A stretch of DNA of 51,230 nucleotides from Oxalobacter sp. (lineage in GTDB: Bacteria > Pseudomonadota > Gammaproteobacteria > Burkholderiales > Burkholderiaceae_D), in the NCBI GenBank assembly GCA_017524145.1, contig JAFWUI010000041.1:1-51230 (forward strand), written 5' to 3'. A program made the translations under genes and the position numbers. Under the pieces are notes generated by a model. The model saw only the letters and a list, made by a program, of their open reading frames with translations, was not told the origin of the DNA and searched no databases. Below, one piece after another: positions 25,545 through 34,196 of this stretch; positions within the stretch are counted from its first letter, which is position 1, and each line of letters begins with the position of its first letter.

Positions 25545-26351
25545 TCAGTCGCCTTTCTGAGCGATTACTCCATCAGTATTCAATCCCATGACATGGGAGA
25601 AACCACCATCAACATAAGTGATTTCACCGGTGATGCCAGAAGCCAGGTCAGACAGCAGGAAAGCCGCTGCATTGCCGATTTCTTCAATCGTGACGTTCCG
25701 GCGAAGCGGTGCATTCTTGGCGACAAAATTCAACAGGATATTGAAGTCTTTGATACCACTTGCGGCAACAGTCTTGACTGGACCTGCAGAAATTGCATTG
25801 ACGCGGACCCCATTCTTGCCGAGGGATTCTGCCATATAACGGACTGTGGCTTCCAAGGATGCCTTGGCAAGTCCCATGGTGTTGTAGTAAGGGATTGCAC
25901 GGCTGGAACCCAGGTAAGTCAGGGCAAGGCAGGAAGCACCCGGCTGCAGCAAAGGACGCGCTGCCTTTACCAATGCTGGGTAGCTGTATGCTGAGATGTC
26001 ATGGGCAATCCTGAAATTTTCGCGGGACAGACCGTCGAAGAAATCACCGGCAATTGCTTCGCGTGGGGCAAAGCCGATGGAATGGACCAGACCATCCAAG
26101 CGTCCCCATTCTTTGGTGATTTCAGAGAAGACATGCTCAATATGTTCATCCTTACTGACATCGCATTCATAGACCATGCTGCTGCCCAGCTCTTTTGCAA
26201 AAGCAGTGATACGGTCTTTGAAGCGTTCACCAACATAAGTAAAAGCCAGTTCCGCACCTTCGCGATGGCATGCTTCAGCAATGCCCAATGCGATGGAGCG
26301 GTTGGACAGAAGTCCTGTAATCAGAATCTTTTTACCTTCAAGAAAAGCCAT
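25545..26351 (-). CDS. fabI: Enoyl-[acyl-carrier-protein] reductase [NADH]
   Basis: Last reduction of type II fatty-acid elongation. It is 268 residues of the short-chain dehydrogenase fold. The NADH loop is GLLSNRSIALGIA (residues 13-25), and the active site Tyr156-x6-Lys163 sits in YYNTMGLAK, the same spacing and numbering as E. coli FabI. SIGFAPREAI and GPVKTVAASGI are typical. The start at 26351 has GGAG just upstream; an ATG four codons earlier (26363) is possible but lacks a ribosome-binding site. Monocistronic with its own terminator. Confidence 0.96.
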   Translation of the reverse strand: MAFLEGKKILITGLLSNRSIALGIAEACHREGAELAFTYVGERFKDRITAFAKELGSSMVYECDVSKDEHIEHVFSEITKEWGRLDGLVHSIGFAPREAIAGDFFDGLSRENFRIAHDISAYSYPALVKAARPLLQPGASCLALTYLGSSRAIPYYNTMGLAKASLEATVRYMAESLGKNGVRVNAISAGPVKTVAASGIKDFNILLNFVAKNAPLRRNVTIEEIGNAAAFLLSDLASGITGEITYVDGGFSHVMGLNTDGVIAQKGD

Positions 26352-26519
26352 ACATGACTCCAAATAAAAAAAGGTTGTTCTTATATTATCTGCAAGCCGT
26401 CAGAAAGACAGGGCAATCCCGCTCCAACGGAAAAGTTGGCTTTTTGTCGGAAAGCCATACCAAATCCGGGAAATTTTACACCCAAATACTGGAAAAACCG
26501 CTAATAAATAAACGTTTTG

Positions 26520-28343
26520 TTACCTTTTTTTGTTTTTTGCCACAGCCTTTTTGGCAGAATCCTTGACAGATTTGGGGTTTTTGGCAAGTGTGGCAGTATT
26601 TTTCTTGCTGTCTTTTGCATACATCACTGTTTTTACAGCGGATTCCTTGCCATGTCCCTTTCCTCTTGCCGCTGACTGCCTATCGGCTGCTGCTTTTTTC
26701 CCATGTTCCTGTCTGACCGTTTGCTTCGGAGTTCCTTTTTTCGCTGACTGGCTGTCTTTTACATCACGGGCCTGCAGTGTGGTTTTTATGCGGTCTGGTT
26801 TCCGTTCATGACGGCTGTCAACAGTCCGTTTATCTTTCAGGCTGTTTTTGGATGACGGGCGTGTTTCGGTTTTCCTGCTGTTGTCCCTGCCTTTGCTGGT
26901 GATGAAGACATCGGATTTTTTCGTTGCTGCAAATGAGGAACTGCCTTTGGAGGGCGATGATGCAGAAGATGTCCAGATATTGTGTTTCGGTGTCAGGTCA
27001 TACTTCGGTTTTTCTGTCAGCGTTTCCGATGGTTTCAAACGTGGTGCAGGAGACATTTCGACCGCATCATCCACATTCTGGGGTTCTTCTGAAGGCGTTG
27101 GCTTGAAGTCAGAAGTATAGGCAATATAAGCATTGTCCAAGACACCTGGAGCGATGTCCCTGTTGAAGCTTGCCGTTCTTGGGACCAGGATAGTCGAGCC
27201 AAATTTCAGGGCTTTCCGGTAAGGGATGTTGTTCGCCTGACGGATGGCTTCCGGTGATACATTGAGTTTCTGGGCAATATCCTCAATCCTCTCACGGGCG
27301 CTGGTTACTTGGTATGACGTCCAGGAAGACAATGGGCGGGACCAGCTCAGCAGATTGCGCTGGAAACGCTGTGCCTTGTCTTTGGGCAACAGGATATGGA
27401 CGGAATTGCCGCCAGGAATGACATAACGGTATTGGGGGTTCAGTGCCTTGAATTCATCCAGTGGCATTTCGGACAGTTTGGCGGCAACTGCCACATCAAT
27501 ATCCTTGGTTTTCCCGATTTTTACAAAATAAGGTTGGTTTTCGATGTTCGGCAGATGGATACCATACATATGGGGATGGGCAACCAGGTTTTTGACTGCC
27601 AACAGTTTTGGGACGTAATTCCGGGTTTCTGCCGGCATATACGGGAAAATGCCGTTGAATGAAATGTCACGGCCTGCTGCTTCTGCTTTCCGTGTAGCAC
27701 GCATCACATTGCCTTCCCCCCAGTTGTAGGAAGCCAGTGCCAGATGCCAGTCACCGAACATGTCATAAAGGCGTTGCAGGTAAGTCAATGCTGCATCGGT
27801 TGAAGCGATGATGTCCCGCCGTTTGTCTTGGAACGTATTCTGGGAAAGGCTGTACTGTCTGCCCGTGCTTGGGATGAACTGCCAGAGGCCTTCTGCTTTT
27901 GCAGGAGAATGGGCGTGAGGATTGAAGGAAGATTCAATAAAAGGCAGCAAAGCCAGTTCTGTTGGCATGTTCCGTCGTTCACATTCCTGGACAATATGGA
28001 AAAGGTACCGCTCTGCCCGTTTGGTTGTCCGCTGGAAATATTCCCCCCGTTTTGCATAATATTTCTCATGGCTGTAAACCAGTTGGTTGTCGAGCGGCTG
28101 GATACCGAATCCCGAACGGATACGTCCCCAGACATCAACAGCGCTGACGGAAAGGATTTCCGTCAAAGGGTCATTCTGGATGGTTGCCTGCCCGGAACTG
28201 GCATAAGTGTTTTTATGGTATGTGCCAAAATCTGTATACCAGCTGTATTTTGGCAATGAAATGTCACGGGCCTGCAGTGATGGTGCCAATACTGACAGAC
28301 AGCCTGCGCAGACCACTGCAAACAGTTTTCGAAAAAAAGCCAT
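26520..28343 (-). CDS. mltD: Membrane-bound lytic murein transglycosylase D-like, LysM domain and Lys-rich tail
   Basis: Cleaves peptidoglycan glycan strands to 1,6-anhydro ends. 607 residues. A signal peptide (1-25) ends at LQA without a lipobox, unlike lipid-anchored E. coli MltD. The SLT domain starts near residue 115: LLPFIESSFNP holds catalytic Glu137, followed by EGLWQFIPSTGR and LALASYNWGEGNV. One LysM domain is seen at about 345-395 (SYQVTSARERIEDIA to TILVP). The last ~170 residues are highly basic, rich in Lys, Ser and Arg and probably disordered. In E. coli MltD has two C-terminal LysM domains; here the tail may replace one as a wall- or nucleic-acid-binding polycation. AGGA upstream supports the ATG. 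Confidence 0.9.
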   Translation of the reverse strand: MAFFRKLFAVVCAGCLSVLAPSLQARDISLPKYSWYTDFGTYHKNTYASSGQATIQNDPLTEILSVSAVDVWGRIRSGFGIQPLDNQLVYSHEKYYAKRGEYFQRTTKRAERYLFHIVQECERRNMPTELALLPFIESSFNPHAHSPAKAEGLWQFIPSTGRQYSLSQNTFQDKRRDIIASTDAALTYLQRLYDMFGDWHLALASYNWGEGNVMRATRKAEAAGRDISFNGIFPYMPAETRNYVPKLLAVKNLVAHPHMYGIHLPNIENQPYFVKIGKTKDIDVAVAAKLSEMPLDEFKALNPQYRYVIPGGNSVHILLPKDKAQRFQRNLLSWSRPLSSWTSYQVTSARERIEDIAQKLNVSPEAIRQANNIPYRKALKFGSTILVPRTASFNRDIAPGVLDNAYIAYTSDFKPTPSEEPQNVDDAVEMSPAPRLKPSETLTEKPKYDLTPKHNIWTSSASSPSKGSSSFAATKKSDVFITSKGRDNSRKTETRPSSKNSLKDKRTVDSRHERKPDRIKTTLQARDVKDSQSAKKGTPKQTVRQEHGKKAAADRQSAARGKGHGKESAVKTVMYAKDSKKNTATLAKNPKSVKDSAKKAVAKNKKR

Positions 28344-28427
28344 TATTTAATCCTGTCCAACATTGTCCAGCTGGAACAATGCCACTACAGGAACACTGCT
28401 ATGTTCCTGTAAAAATCCTTGTTTTGC

Positions 28428-29132
28428 TTATTGCTTGAGCTGAACGGACTGGTCTGGAAAACGCAAGGTCTGTACACCTTGTCCAGTGCCCAACAGGCAG
28501 ATATTGGCTCCCTGACGTGCAAACAGCCCAACAGTGACAACACCTGCCAGTTGATTGATTTCAGCTTCCATTGTGCGGGGATCCTCGATGACCAATCCCG
28601 CAATATCCAAAATATAGTTGCCGTTATCCGTTAAAAAAGGTTGACCATCACGCATACGGATGGCAGGGGTTCCACCATACATTATCGCAAGCTTGCGGCT
28701 AAGCGGTTTCCATGCCATAGGAATCACTTCGACAGGCAGGGGAAAACTGCCAAGCCGGGTCACCAGTTTTGAAGCGTCAGCGATACAGATGAAGCGTTCA
28801 GCAGCAGCTGCAATAATCTTCTCCCGGGTCAGTGCACCGCCGCCCCCCTTGATCATGGCACCTGAATGGGTGATTTCATCGGCTCCGTCAATATAAACGG
28901 GCAAAAGTGCATCAACCTCATTCAAGTCAAATACCCGGATACCATGTGATGCAAGCCGTTCCGCAGTCGCTTTTGAAGACGCAATAGCTCCCGTAATCCT
29001 GTTTTTGATTTTTGCCAGCTCATCGATAAAGAAATTGGCAGTGGAACCTGTTCCAACGCCAATCACTTTTCCCTCAGGGACATACTGGATTGCCGCACGG
29101 GCAGCAGAAAGTTTCAGGGTATCTTGAGACAT
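28428..29132 (-). CDS. rpiA: Ribose-5-phosphate isomerase A
   Basis: Interconverts ribose-5-phosphate and ribulose-5-phosphate in the pentose phosphate pathway. 234 residues. Motifs match Rpi[14 protein letters not shown] (phosphate loop), [22 protein letters not shown] with the catalytic-region Asp, and [17 protein letters not shown] with the general-base Glu. [18 protein letters not shown]-type region present (here DASKLV). Single gene on the minus strand; the region upstream contains no clear strong promoter on that strand. Confidence 0.95.
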   Translation of the reverse strand: MSQDTLKLSAARAAIQYVPEGKVIGVGTGSTANFFIDELAKIKNRITGAIASSKATAERLASHGIRVFDLNEVDALLPVYIDGADEITHSGAMIKGGGGALTREKIIAAAAERFICIADASKLVTRLGSFPLPVEVIPMAWKPLSRKLAIMYGGTPAIRMRDGQPFLTDNGNYILDIAGLVIEDPRTMEAEINQLAGVVTVGLFARQGANICLLGTGQGVQTLRFPDQSVQLKQ

Positions 29133-29502
29133 GTCTTTTTGTGTGGAGAACCGGATAAGGGCAAAGTCTGTATTTTAACTGAATTTGACAATAAATCGAA
29201 CCAATATACTGATTTATATTGTGAAAAATGGCAACATTCTGGAAGCGTAACAGAGCATGGCAGTCTGGTTGCCTTACATCAAGGCAATCCTACAAGGGTA
29301 GGAAGCGTTTTTTATGAGTGGGCACCTATGTCAAGTTATCTGTTTGAAAAACGGGCAGAAAATGGCAGAAGGAAGGCTGTAAAAAGGATTGAAGGCGACA
29401 GAACAGCTTTGAAATGGTTAAAATTGACGATATGGTGGAAGATACCGATATAATTAGCCAAAAATCAATCGAAGAATCTGCTTTTTATTGAGGCAGCCTA
29501 TT
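29133..29502. other. Intergenic region with promoter of the next gene only
   Basis: About 370 bases. A frame of 109 codons from a TTG at 29124 crosses it but has no ribosome-binding site and no recognisable motif, so I do not call it. The only clear signal is the promoter at 29424-29454. Confidence 0.5.
29424..29454 (+). promoter_or_regulatory. Promoter of the small membrane protein gene
   Basis: TTGACG at 29424-29429 and a perfect TATAAT at 29449-29454, spacer 19 bases, lie about 50 bases before the ATG at 29503. Confidence 0.5.
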
Positions 29503-29790
29503 ATGAAAAATACAGCTTTCTTTGCTGCTACTGACCTGCCTGCCGGTACCTGTGCCTGTGGACCTATCATCATGCCGCCGGAATTGGCTCCTGTGGAATG
29601 CGAGTATCCTGTCATTCAGGCGGCACCTGCTGCACAAGCGAAGGTTGAGGTTGAAGAATTCCAGGAATATATGTCAGCTGGCTGTACAGCTACTGTACCG
29701 GCTGGTGCCCGGAAGATGTATCTCGTCATGGCAGCAATCTCTACGGCAGTGGGGGCACTTATCGCCTATGCCATCATGAATTTTACCTGA
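29503..29790 (+). CDS. Small single-pass membrane protein, unknown
   Basis: A 95-residue protein from the ATG at 29503. The N-terminal ~70 residues are soluble, rich in Ala, Pro, Glu and Val, with three cysteines, two in a CAC motif (near residues 16-18) and one at SAGC. A C-terminal membrane helix (about 71-93, MYLVMAAISTAVGALIAYAI) makes it look tail-anchored with the N-terminus in the cytoplasm. No family recognised. It has its own promoter, and the LysR gene beyond it is convergent. Confidence 0.6.
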   Translation: MKNTAFFAATDLPAGTCACGPIIMPPELAPVECEYPVIQAAPAAQAKVEVEEFQEYMSAGCTATVPAGARKMYLVMAAISTAVGALIAYAIMNFT

Positions 29791-29937
29791 TGGATTGACT
29801 GGTGTTCCTTTTTCTTGGTTGGCATTTCCAACTAGATGTCTTCCTATGCCGTTTGATACGGGCTTTTGGGCATTCTGTCAGTTGCTCCCTATAATTTCTT
29901 CTCCCCCTTTTTACCACTATCTTGATGGAATGCAGGC

Positions 29938-30888
29938 CTATCCAGATAGGTGGTTAGTATTTTCGGTCCTCAATCTGTTTTTGAGGTTGTTTTTGGTATA
30001 GTGCCGGAGGGCGTCGATGTAATGGTGGGCGAAACGGCTGGGTACAACCTTGTTATGGGTGATATAGCCGATTTCCATATAGTCATCGACTTCCAATGGG
30101 ATGGCGATAATCTGATTGCCGTTGAATTCGGTATTGAGGATACCACTGCAGATGGTATAGCCATTCAGCCCGATGAGCAGGTTGAATAGGGTTGCCCGGT
30201 CCCTGACTTGGATGTTCTTGCTGCATTCAAGGGTACTGAGGATTTCTTCTGAAAAATAGAATGCATTATGTTCCCCCTGTTCGTAGGATAGTCGGGGATA
30301 AGGGGCTAGGTCTTCAAGGGAAACCGTTGCCTGCTTTGCAAGAGGATTACCAGTACCGACAAAAACATGCGGTGAGGCAATAAAAAGGGGGGTGAACGAA
30401 AGGTCGTTGTCTTTGATGGTTTTCTTCAGCACCGTCTGGTTGAAAGGGTTGAGATACAGGACACCGACTTCGCTGCGTAGTTTTGCGACATCTTCGATGA
30501 TTTCATAGGTCTGGGTTTCCCGGATACGGAAATCATATTCATCCCCCCCCAGTACTTTCAATAAATCGACGAATGCTTCAATTGCAAAGGAATAATGTTG
30601 GGTTGAAACGCAGAATTGATGTTTGCCTGCTGCTTTGCCATGGTATTTCTCATGGATGAGGTTGGTCTGCTCAATGACCTGGCGGGCATAGCCGAGGAAT
30701 TCTTCGCCTTCAGGCGTGAGGGTAATCCCTTTGTTGGTGCGGTTGAAGATAGTGATACCTATTTCCCTTTCAAGTTCCTTGATGGAAGCAGTCAGGCTGG
30801 GCTGGGAAATATAAAGTGTTTTTGCAGCTTCACTGATGGTGCCTTTGGCAGCAACGGTGATGATGTATCTCAACTGTTGCAGTGTCAT
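29938..30888 (-). CDS. LysR-family transcriptional regulator, possibly of metE
   Basis: A 316-residue LTTR. The N-terminal winged helix is clear (LRYIITVAAKGTISEAAKTL, then SQPSLTASIKELEREIG). The C-terminal effector domain follows (about 90-300; YDFRIRETQTYEIIEDVAKLRSEVGVLYL in parts). Start supported by GGGAG seven bases upstream. It lies 132 bases downstream of metE on the same strand behind a terminator. This arrangement differs from enterobacterial metR (divergent from metE). An LTTR-type box (ATAG-N7-CTAT) upstream of metE makes metE a plausible target. Effector unknown. Confidence 0.85.
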   Translation of the reverse strand: MTLQQLRYIITVAAKGTISEAAKTLYISQPSLTASIKELEREIGITIFNRTNKGITLTPEGEEFLGYARQVIEQTNLIHEKYHGKAAGKHQFCVSTQHYSFAIEAFVDLLKVLGGDEYDFRIRETQTYEIIEDVAKLRSEVGVLYLNPFNQTVLKKTIKDNDLSFTPLFIASPHVFVGTGNPLAKQATVSLEDLAPYPRLSYEQGEHNAFYFSEEILSTLECSKNIQVRDRATLFNLLIGLNGYTICSGILNTEFNGNQIIAIPLEVDDYMEIGYITHNKVVPSRFAHHYIDALRHYTKNNLKNRLRTENTNHLSG

Positions 30889-30974
30889 CTGGTTTCTCCC
30901 GTTTATATCCAGTCAATAAAGCCTGTCCAAGCATCTATTTTACAGATTGTCTTTGCCAATGGCAGAAGGGGAAT

Positions 30975-31006
30975 CCGTTGGATGGCAGAGTCCAGCCAAC
31001 CAACGG
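30975..31006 (-). terminator. Terminator after metE
   Basis: A 12-bp stem with one mismatch (30975-30986 with 30995-31006) lies 15 bases past the metE stop on the minus strand. No strong T tract follows. Confidence 0.5.
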
Positions 31007-31020
31007 AAAACATCGGTCTA

Positions 31021-33291
31021 TCAGGCAAGAGATGCACGGATGTTTTTGGCCGCTTCAACAAGATGGGTCAGGCTGGCAACCGTTTCTTTTTCACCACGGG
31101 TCTTCAGACCACAGTCAGGATTGATCCACAGCTGTTGTTTCGGGATACGTTTCAGCATTTCCTGGATGGCGTGCTCGATTTCTGCGGTATCAGGGATACG
31201 CGGGGAATGGATGTCATAGACACCAGGTCCTGTTTCTGTTTCAAAATGGTTTACCTTGAGTGAATCCAAGATGGTCAATTTGGAACGGGATGCCTCAAAG
31301 GTGATTACATCGGCATCCATTGCGTCAATCTCAGGGATGATTTCTTCGAATTCGCTATAACACATATGAGTGTGGATCTGGGTTTCAGGTTTGACCTTGG
31401 CGGAACACAGACGGAATGCCTTGATGGCAAAGTCCAGGTAATCCTTATGCCAGTCAGCCCGGCGCAATGGCAGCTTTTCCCGAAAGGCAGCTTCATCGAT
31501 TTGAATAATCCGGACACCAGCTTTTTCCAACTCCATGACTTCATCACGGATTGCCAGTCCTATCTGGTTCATCATTTCTTGCACTGAGATGTCTTCGCGT
31601 GGGAATGACCAGTTCAGGATAGTGACAGGACCAGTCAGCATCCCTTTGACATCTTTGTCTGTCAGGGAGTTTGCGTAGGCGATGTAATCAGTTGTAATGG
31701 ATTTTTCCCGTTTGATATCACCAAAGACGATAGGCGGTTTCAATCCTCGGGTACCATAGGACTGGACCCAGGCGTTGTCGGTAAAGACATAGCCAGTCAG
31801 GTTTTCTCCAAAGAATTCAACCATATCATTGCGTTCAAACTCGCCATGGACGAGTACATCCAAGCCGATTTTTTCCTGTAGCGCAATGCAGTCCTTGATG
31901 AAGGCCTTGGCATTGGTACGGTATTCCGTTTCACTGATTTCACCACGGCGGAATTTTGCTCGGTTGCTTTTTACAGCTGCTGTCTGTGGGAAGGAACCGA
32001 TAGTGGTGGTTGGCAGTAAAGGTAGTTGCAGCCGCTTGTGTTGGATGCCCTGGCGTTCCTTACGTGGCATTTCACGGTGAAAGTCTGCCTCGTTCAGGGA
32101 TGCAGTACGGGCACGGACTTCAGCGTCTGTCCGCAGGGTACCCTGATGCAGTTCTTGGTTGGCAATGAAGGCAGGGTCTTTGGTATAGTCAGGCAGGTCA
32201 GACAGACGGCAGATTTCCTGCATTTCTTCCAGTTTTTCGTAAGCGAATGCAAAATGGCGTTTGATCCCATTGCTGAGTTTGGTTTCCTGCTTGACCGTAT
32301 AGGGAACATGAAGCAGGGAACAGGAAGTACTGAGCACTACCTGTGGATTGATAGCTTTTAGGTCTTCAAGAGTTTTTAAGACATCAGCATAGCTGCTCCG
32401 CCAGATGTTCTTACCATTGATGAGTCCAGCAAACAGGATTTTATCTGATGGGAAACCATATTTGGCAATCAGACCAGAGGTCTGTTTGCCTTCGACAAAA
32501 TCAAGTCCAATACCGTCAAACGGCAAGGCGCAGATTTCTCCGTAGCAGTCACGGACGTCTCCGAAATAGGTCTGCAGCAGGACTTTGACATTGCCTTTTT
32601 CCGTAAGTATCTGTGTGTAAAGCCGTTTGAAGAAGACGGTATCTGCATCTGTCAGGTCCATAACCAAGTAGGGTTCATCTATCTGGAGCCATTCAACCTG
32701 GTTGGTATTGCAGGCTTTTAGGATGTCAATATAGGCATTGACAATATCCTCAGTAAAACCAGCAGCGGTCTTATTGCCGGTGTAACGGGCAAGTTTCAGG
32801 AAGGTGAAAGGGCCGACAATGACAGGTTTTGTCTTGATACCAAGATGGGAAGCCTGTCTGAAACCATCCAGAAATGCGTCGGATTTCAGTTTGATCTGCA
32901 TACCGTCATCCAGTTCAGATACGATGTAATGGTAGTTTGTGTTGAACCATTTTTTCATTGCACAAGCCCTGACGTCGCCGAGACGTCCCTGATATCCTCT
33001 TGCCATAGAGAAATAGGTTCCGATGTCATCAAAATGCAGTTCTTCGTAACGTTCTGGAATGGCACTCAGCATGTATGCGGTATCAAGCATACCGTCATAA
33101 AGGGAATAGTCGTTGGATGGGATGAACGCATTACCTGCTGCCTGTTGGACTTTCCATTGGCCTGCCCGTAAAACAGCCGCTGTATTGGTCAGGGCATGTC
33201 TATCGATTTCATTGCGGAAATATTTTTCCGTAGCCCATTTCAGTTCCCGGTTGAGGCCGATTCGGGGAAACCCGATGATTGAATATTGCAT
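31021..33291 (-). CDS. metE: Cobalamin-independent methionine synthase
   Basis: Transfers a methyl group from 5-methyltetrahydropteroyl-triglutamate to homocysteine without B12. 756 residues, normal length. The N-terminal MQYSIIGFPRIGLNRELKWATE is canonical. The zinc site in the C-terminal barrel is complete: H642 and C644 (HMC motif), E666 and C727 (NPDCGLKTR). AAGGAA precedes the ATG. It coexists with a full B12 import operon, but its leader shows no cobalamin riboswitch; instead a set of overlapping hairpins and LTTR-like sites lie upstream. Confidence 0.96.
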   Translation of the reverse strand: MQYSIIGFPRIGLNRELKWATEKYFRNEIDRHALTNTAAVLRAGQWKVQQAAGNAFIPSNDYSLYDGMLDTAYMLSAIPERYEELHFDDIGTYFSMARGYQGRLGDVRACAMKKWFNTNYHYIVSELDDGMQIKLKSDAFLDGFRQASHLGIKTKPVIVGPFTFLKLARYTGNKTAAGFTEDIVNAYIDILKACNTNQVEWLQIDEPYLVMDLTDADTVFFKRLYTQILTEKGNVKVLLQTYFGDVRDCYGEICALPFDGIGLDFVEGKQTSGLIAKYGFPSDKILFAGLINGKNIWRSSYADVLKTLEDLKAINPQVVLSTSCSLLHVPYTVKQETKLSNGIKRHFAFAYEKLEEMQEICRLSDLPDYTKDPAFIANQELHQGTLRTDAEVRARTASLNEADFHREMPRKERQGIQHKRLQLPLLPTTTIGSFPQTAAVKSNRAKFRRGEISETEYRTNAKAFIKDCIALQEKIGLDVLVHGEFERNDMVEFFGENLTGYVFTDNAWVQSYGTRGLKPPIVFGDIKREKSITTDYIAYANSLTDKDVKGMLTGPVTILNWSFPREDISVQEMMNQIGLAIRDEVMELEKAGVRIIQIDEAAFREKLPLRRADWHKDYLDFAIKAFRLCSAKVKPETQIHTHMCYSEFEEIIPEIDAMDADVITFEASRSKLTILDSLKVNHFETETGPGVYDIHSPRIPDTAEIEHAIQEMLKRIPKQQLWINPDCGLKTRGEKETVASLTHLVEAAKNIRASLA

Positions 33292-33332
33292 ATGTCATTT
33301 CCTTCATTGAAACAGAAAAGGCGCACAACCAT

Positions 33333-33391
33333 GCCGTACAGTTGCGGGCTGGACGGCAGGAGTGATGCCTGCCATCTTGTTGAAGATGGCA
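33333..33391 (-). promoter_or_regulatory. Chained overlapping hairpins in the metE leader
   Basis: In order of transcription: hairpin A, a perfect 9-bp stem (33383-33391 with 33370-33378, 4-base loop); hairpin B, 6 bp (33368-33373 with 33355-33360); hairpin C, 5 bp (33353-33357 with 33333-33337). A and B share 33370-33373; B and C share 33355-33357. Each therefore excludes its neighbour, the logic of an attenuator or riboswitch. The last stem ends about 40 bases before the metE start. Confidence 0.45.
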
Positions 33392-33473
33392 TATCTAAAA
33401 TGAGTGTCATGACGGTGAATCAGTCTATCTACTATCAGTAAATCTGTAAAATACGAATTTTCAGCTTTTGGTT

Positions 33474-33488
33474 ATAGTTTTAAGCTAT
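33474..33488. promoter_or_regulatory. LysR-type box upstream of metE
   Basis: ATAG-N7-CTAT, the classic T-N11-A dyad bound by LTTRs, lies about 183 bases before the metE ATG. A second palindrome (ATCTACC-CT-GGTAGAT, 33524-33539) lies 35 bases further upstream. Confidence 0.4.
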
Positions 33489-33560
33489 GGTGAAAGGATT
33501 TGTATTTTGGAAGAGGATTGGGTATCTACCCTGGTAGATTGCTGAATATGGTATCGGGAT

Positions 33561-33591
33561 AAAAAAAGGCCATGCCTATGAAGGCATGGCC
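33561..33591 (-). terminator. Strong rho-independent terminator
   Basis: On the minus strand GGCCATGCCT pairs perfectly with AGGCATGGCC (10 bp, 33591-33582 with 33577-33568, 4-base loop) and is followed by seven T. It would end the candidate sRNA, or less likely the transcript of the gene ending at 33756. Confidence 0.9.
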
Positions 33592-33643
33592 GAGAAAAAC
33601 AAAACTTGAATAGGGAATCCCATTATGTAGAAACAGGAGATTG
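33561..33643 (-). ncRNA. Candidate FNR-activated small RNA
   Basis: On the minus strand, a perfect FNR/Anr site (TTGAT-N4-ATCAA, 33678-33691) is centred 41.5 bases upstream of 33643, the canonical class II activator position. A -10-like TTTATT (33654-33649) fits that start. The predicted transcript is about 80 bases, begins with a CTCCT-containing single-stranded region able to pair with ribosome-binding sites, carries a U-rich stretch, and ends in a strong GC-rich hairpin with seven T. No ORF is evident. Anaerobically induced FNR-dependent sRNAs of this size are known (FnrS in E. coli, AniS in Neisseria). Homology was not tested. Confidence 0.5.
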
Positions 33644-33652
33644 CTTTCAATA

Positions 33653-33676
33653 AAAAGTGACAGATTGTTCACTTTT
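33653..33676. promoter_or_regulatory. Inverted repeat between FNR site and -10 of the candidate sRNA
   Basis: AAAAGTGA (33653-33660) and TCACTTTT (33669-33676) form an 8-bp dyad with an 8-base spacer, centred about 21 bases before the predicted start. Its right arm overlaps the FNR palindrome, so a second regulator could compete there. Confidence 0.35.
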
Positions 33677-33696
33677 ATTGATATATATCAATAAAA
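33673..33696. promoter_or_regulatory. FNR/Anr-type binding site within a 24-bp palindrome
   Basis: A perfect 24-bp palindrome whose core is TTGATATATATCAA (33678-33691), an exact match to the FNR consensus TTGAT-N4-ATCAA. It precedes the predicted minus-strand sRNA. Confidence 0.65.
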
Positions 33697-33755
33697 TAAG
33701 AGGGAATATCCTGTTTTCTGGCGGTTTCCGTTGTGAAATGGCAAAAATTGAAGTT

Positions 33756-34196
33756 TCAGACACCAAGTCCATAGCTTATGGCATCGTCATTGATTTCTTC
33801 ATGGCATGAGACAAGGATTCCTTTGTCGATGGTCAGGGTCAGGTACCGTTCATAAACAGACGAATAACCGATGCAGATGGCATTCTGCAGTTCGCCTTGC
33901 GGCAGGCTGAATGTACCAGAATACCATTCGGCAAAGACACGTCCATCGGCATCAGGGAACACGGTTCTCAAGTCAACAACCTGACCGTTTTCCAACATCC
34001 CTTCCAGTTCTGTCAGGAAAAGCCTGTCATCTTCCAGTACCCAAGTACCCACATAACCACGCCATAAGGCAGTATGTGGTACATAGAAATCAGGACGGTT
34101 CCCGTGCTTTTCAAACCAGGCTTCCAGTGGCTGCTCATGGGGCAGGTCACAACGTTTGCCCTGATAGGTCAGTTTTTCAGGAACCTGTGGCAGCAT
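33756..34196 (-). CDS. Hypothetical protein, 146 residues
   Basis: No family recognised. A soluble protein without signal peptide or membrane segment. It is rich in aromatic residues and beta strands (YVGTWVLEDDRLFLTEL, VFAEWYSGTFSLPQGEL, ICIGYSSVYERYLTLTIDKGILV), suggesting a small beta barrel or sandwich. One Cys lies near the N-terminus (KRCDLP). The start is well supported by AAAGGAG five bases upstream. Divergent from the zinc-ribbon gene at 34350. It is followed by the sRNA region. Confidence 0.7.
   Translation of the reverse strand: MLPQVPEKLTYQGKRCDLPHEQPLEAWFEKHGNRPDFYVPHTALWRGYVGTWVLEDDRLFLTELEGMLENGQVVDLRTVFPDADGRVFAEWYSGTFSLPQGELQNAICIGYSSVYERYLTLTIDKGILVSCHEEINDDAISYGLGV

Noticed and set aside
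29124-29453. Frame of 109 codons between rpiA and the small membrane protein
   Set aside because: TTG start with no ribosome-binding site, overlaps the rpiA start, and no recognisable motif; kept as intergenic.
33292-33755. Cobalamin riboswitch upstream of metE
   Set aside because: The B12-box and the GCCACTG-type elements seen before btuB are absent on either strand in this region.
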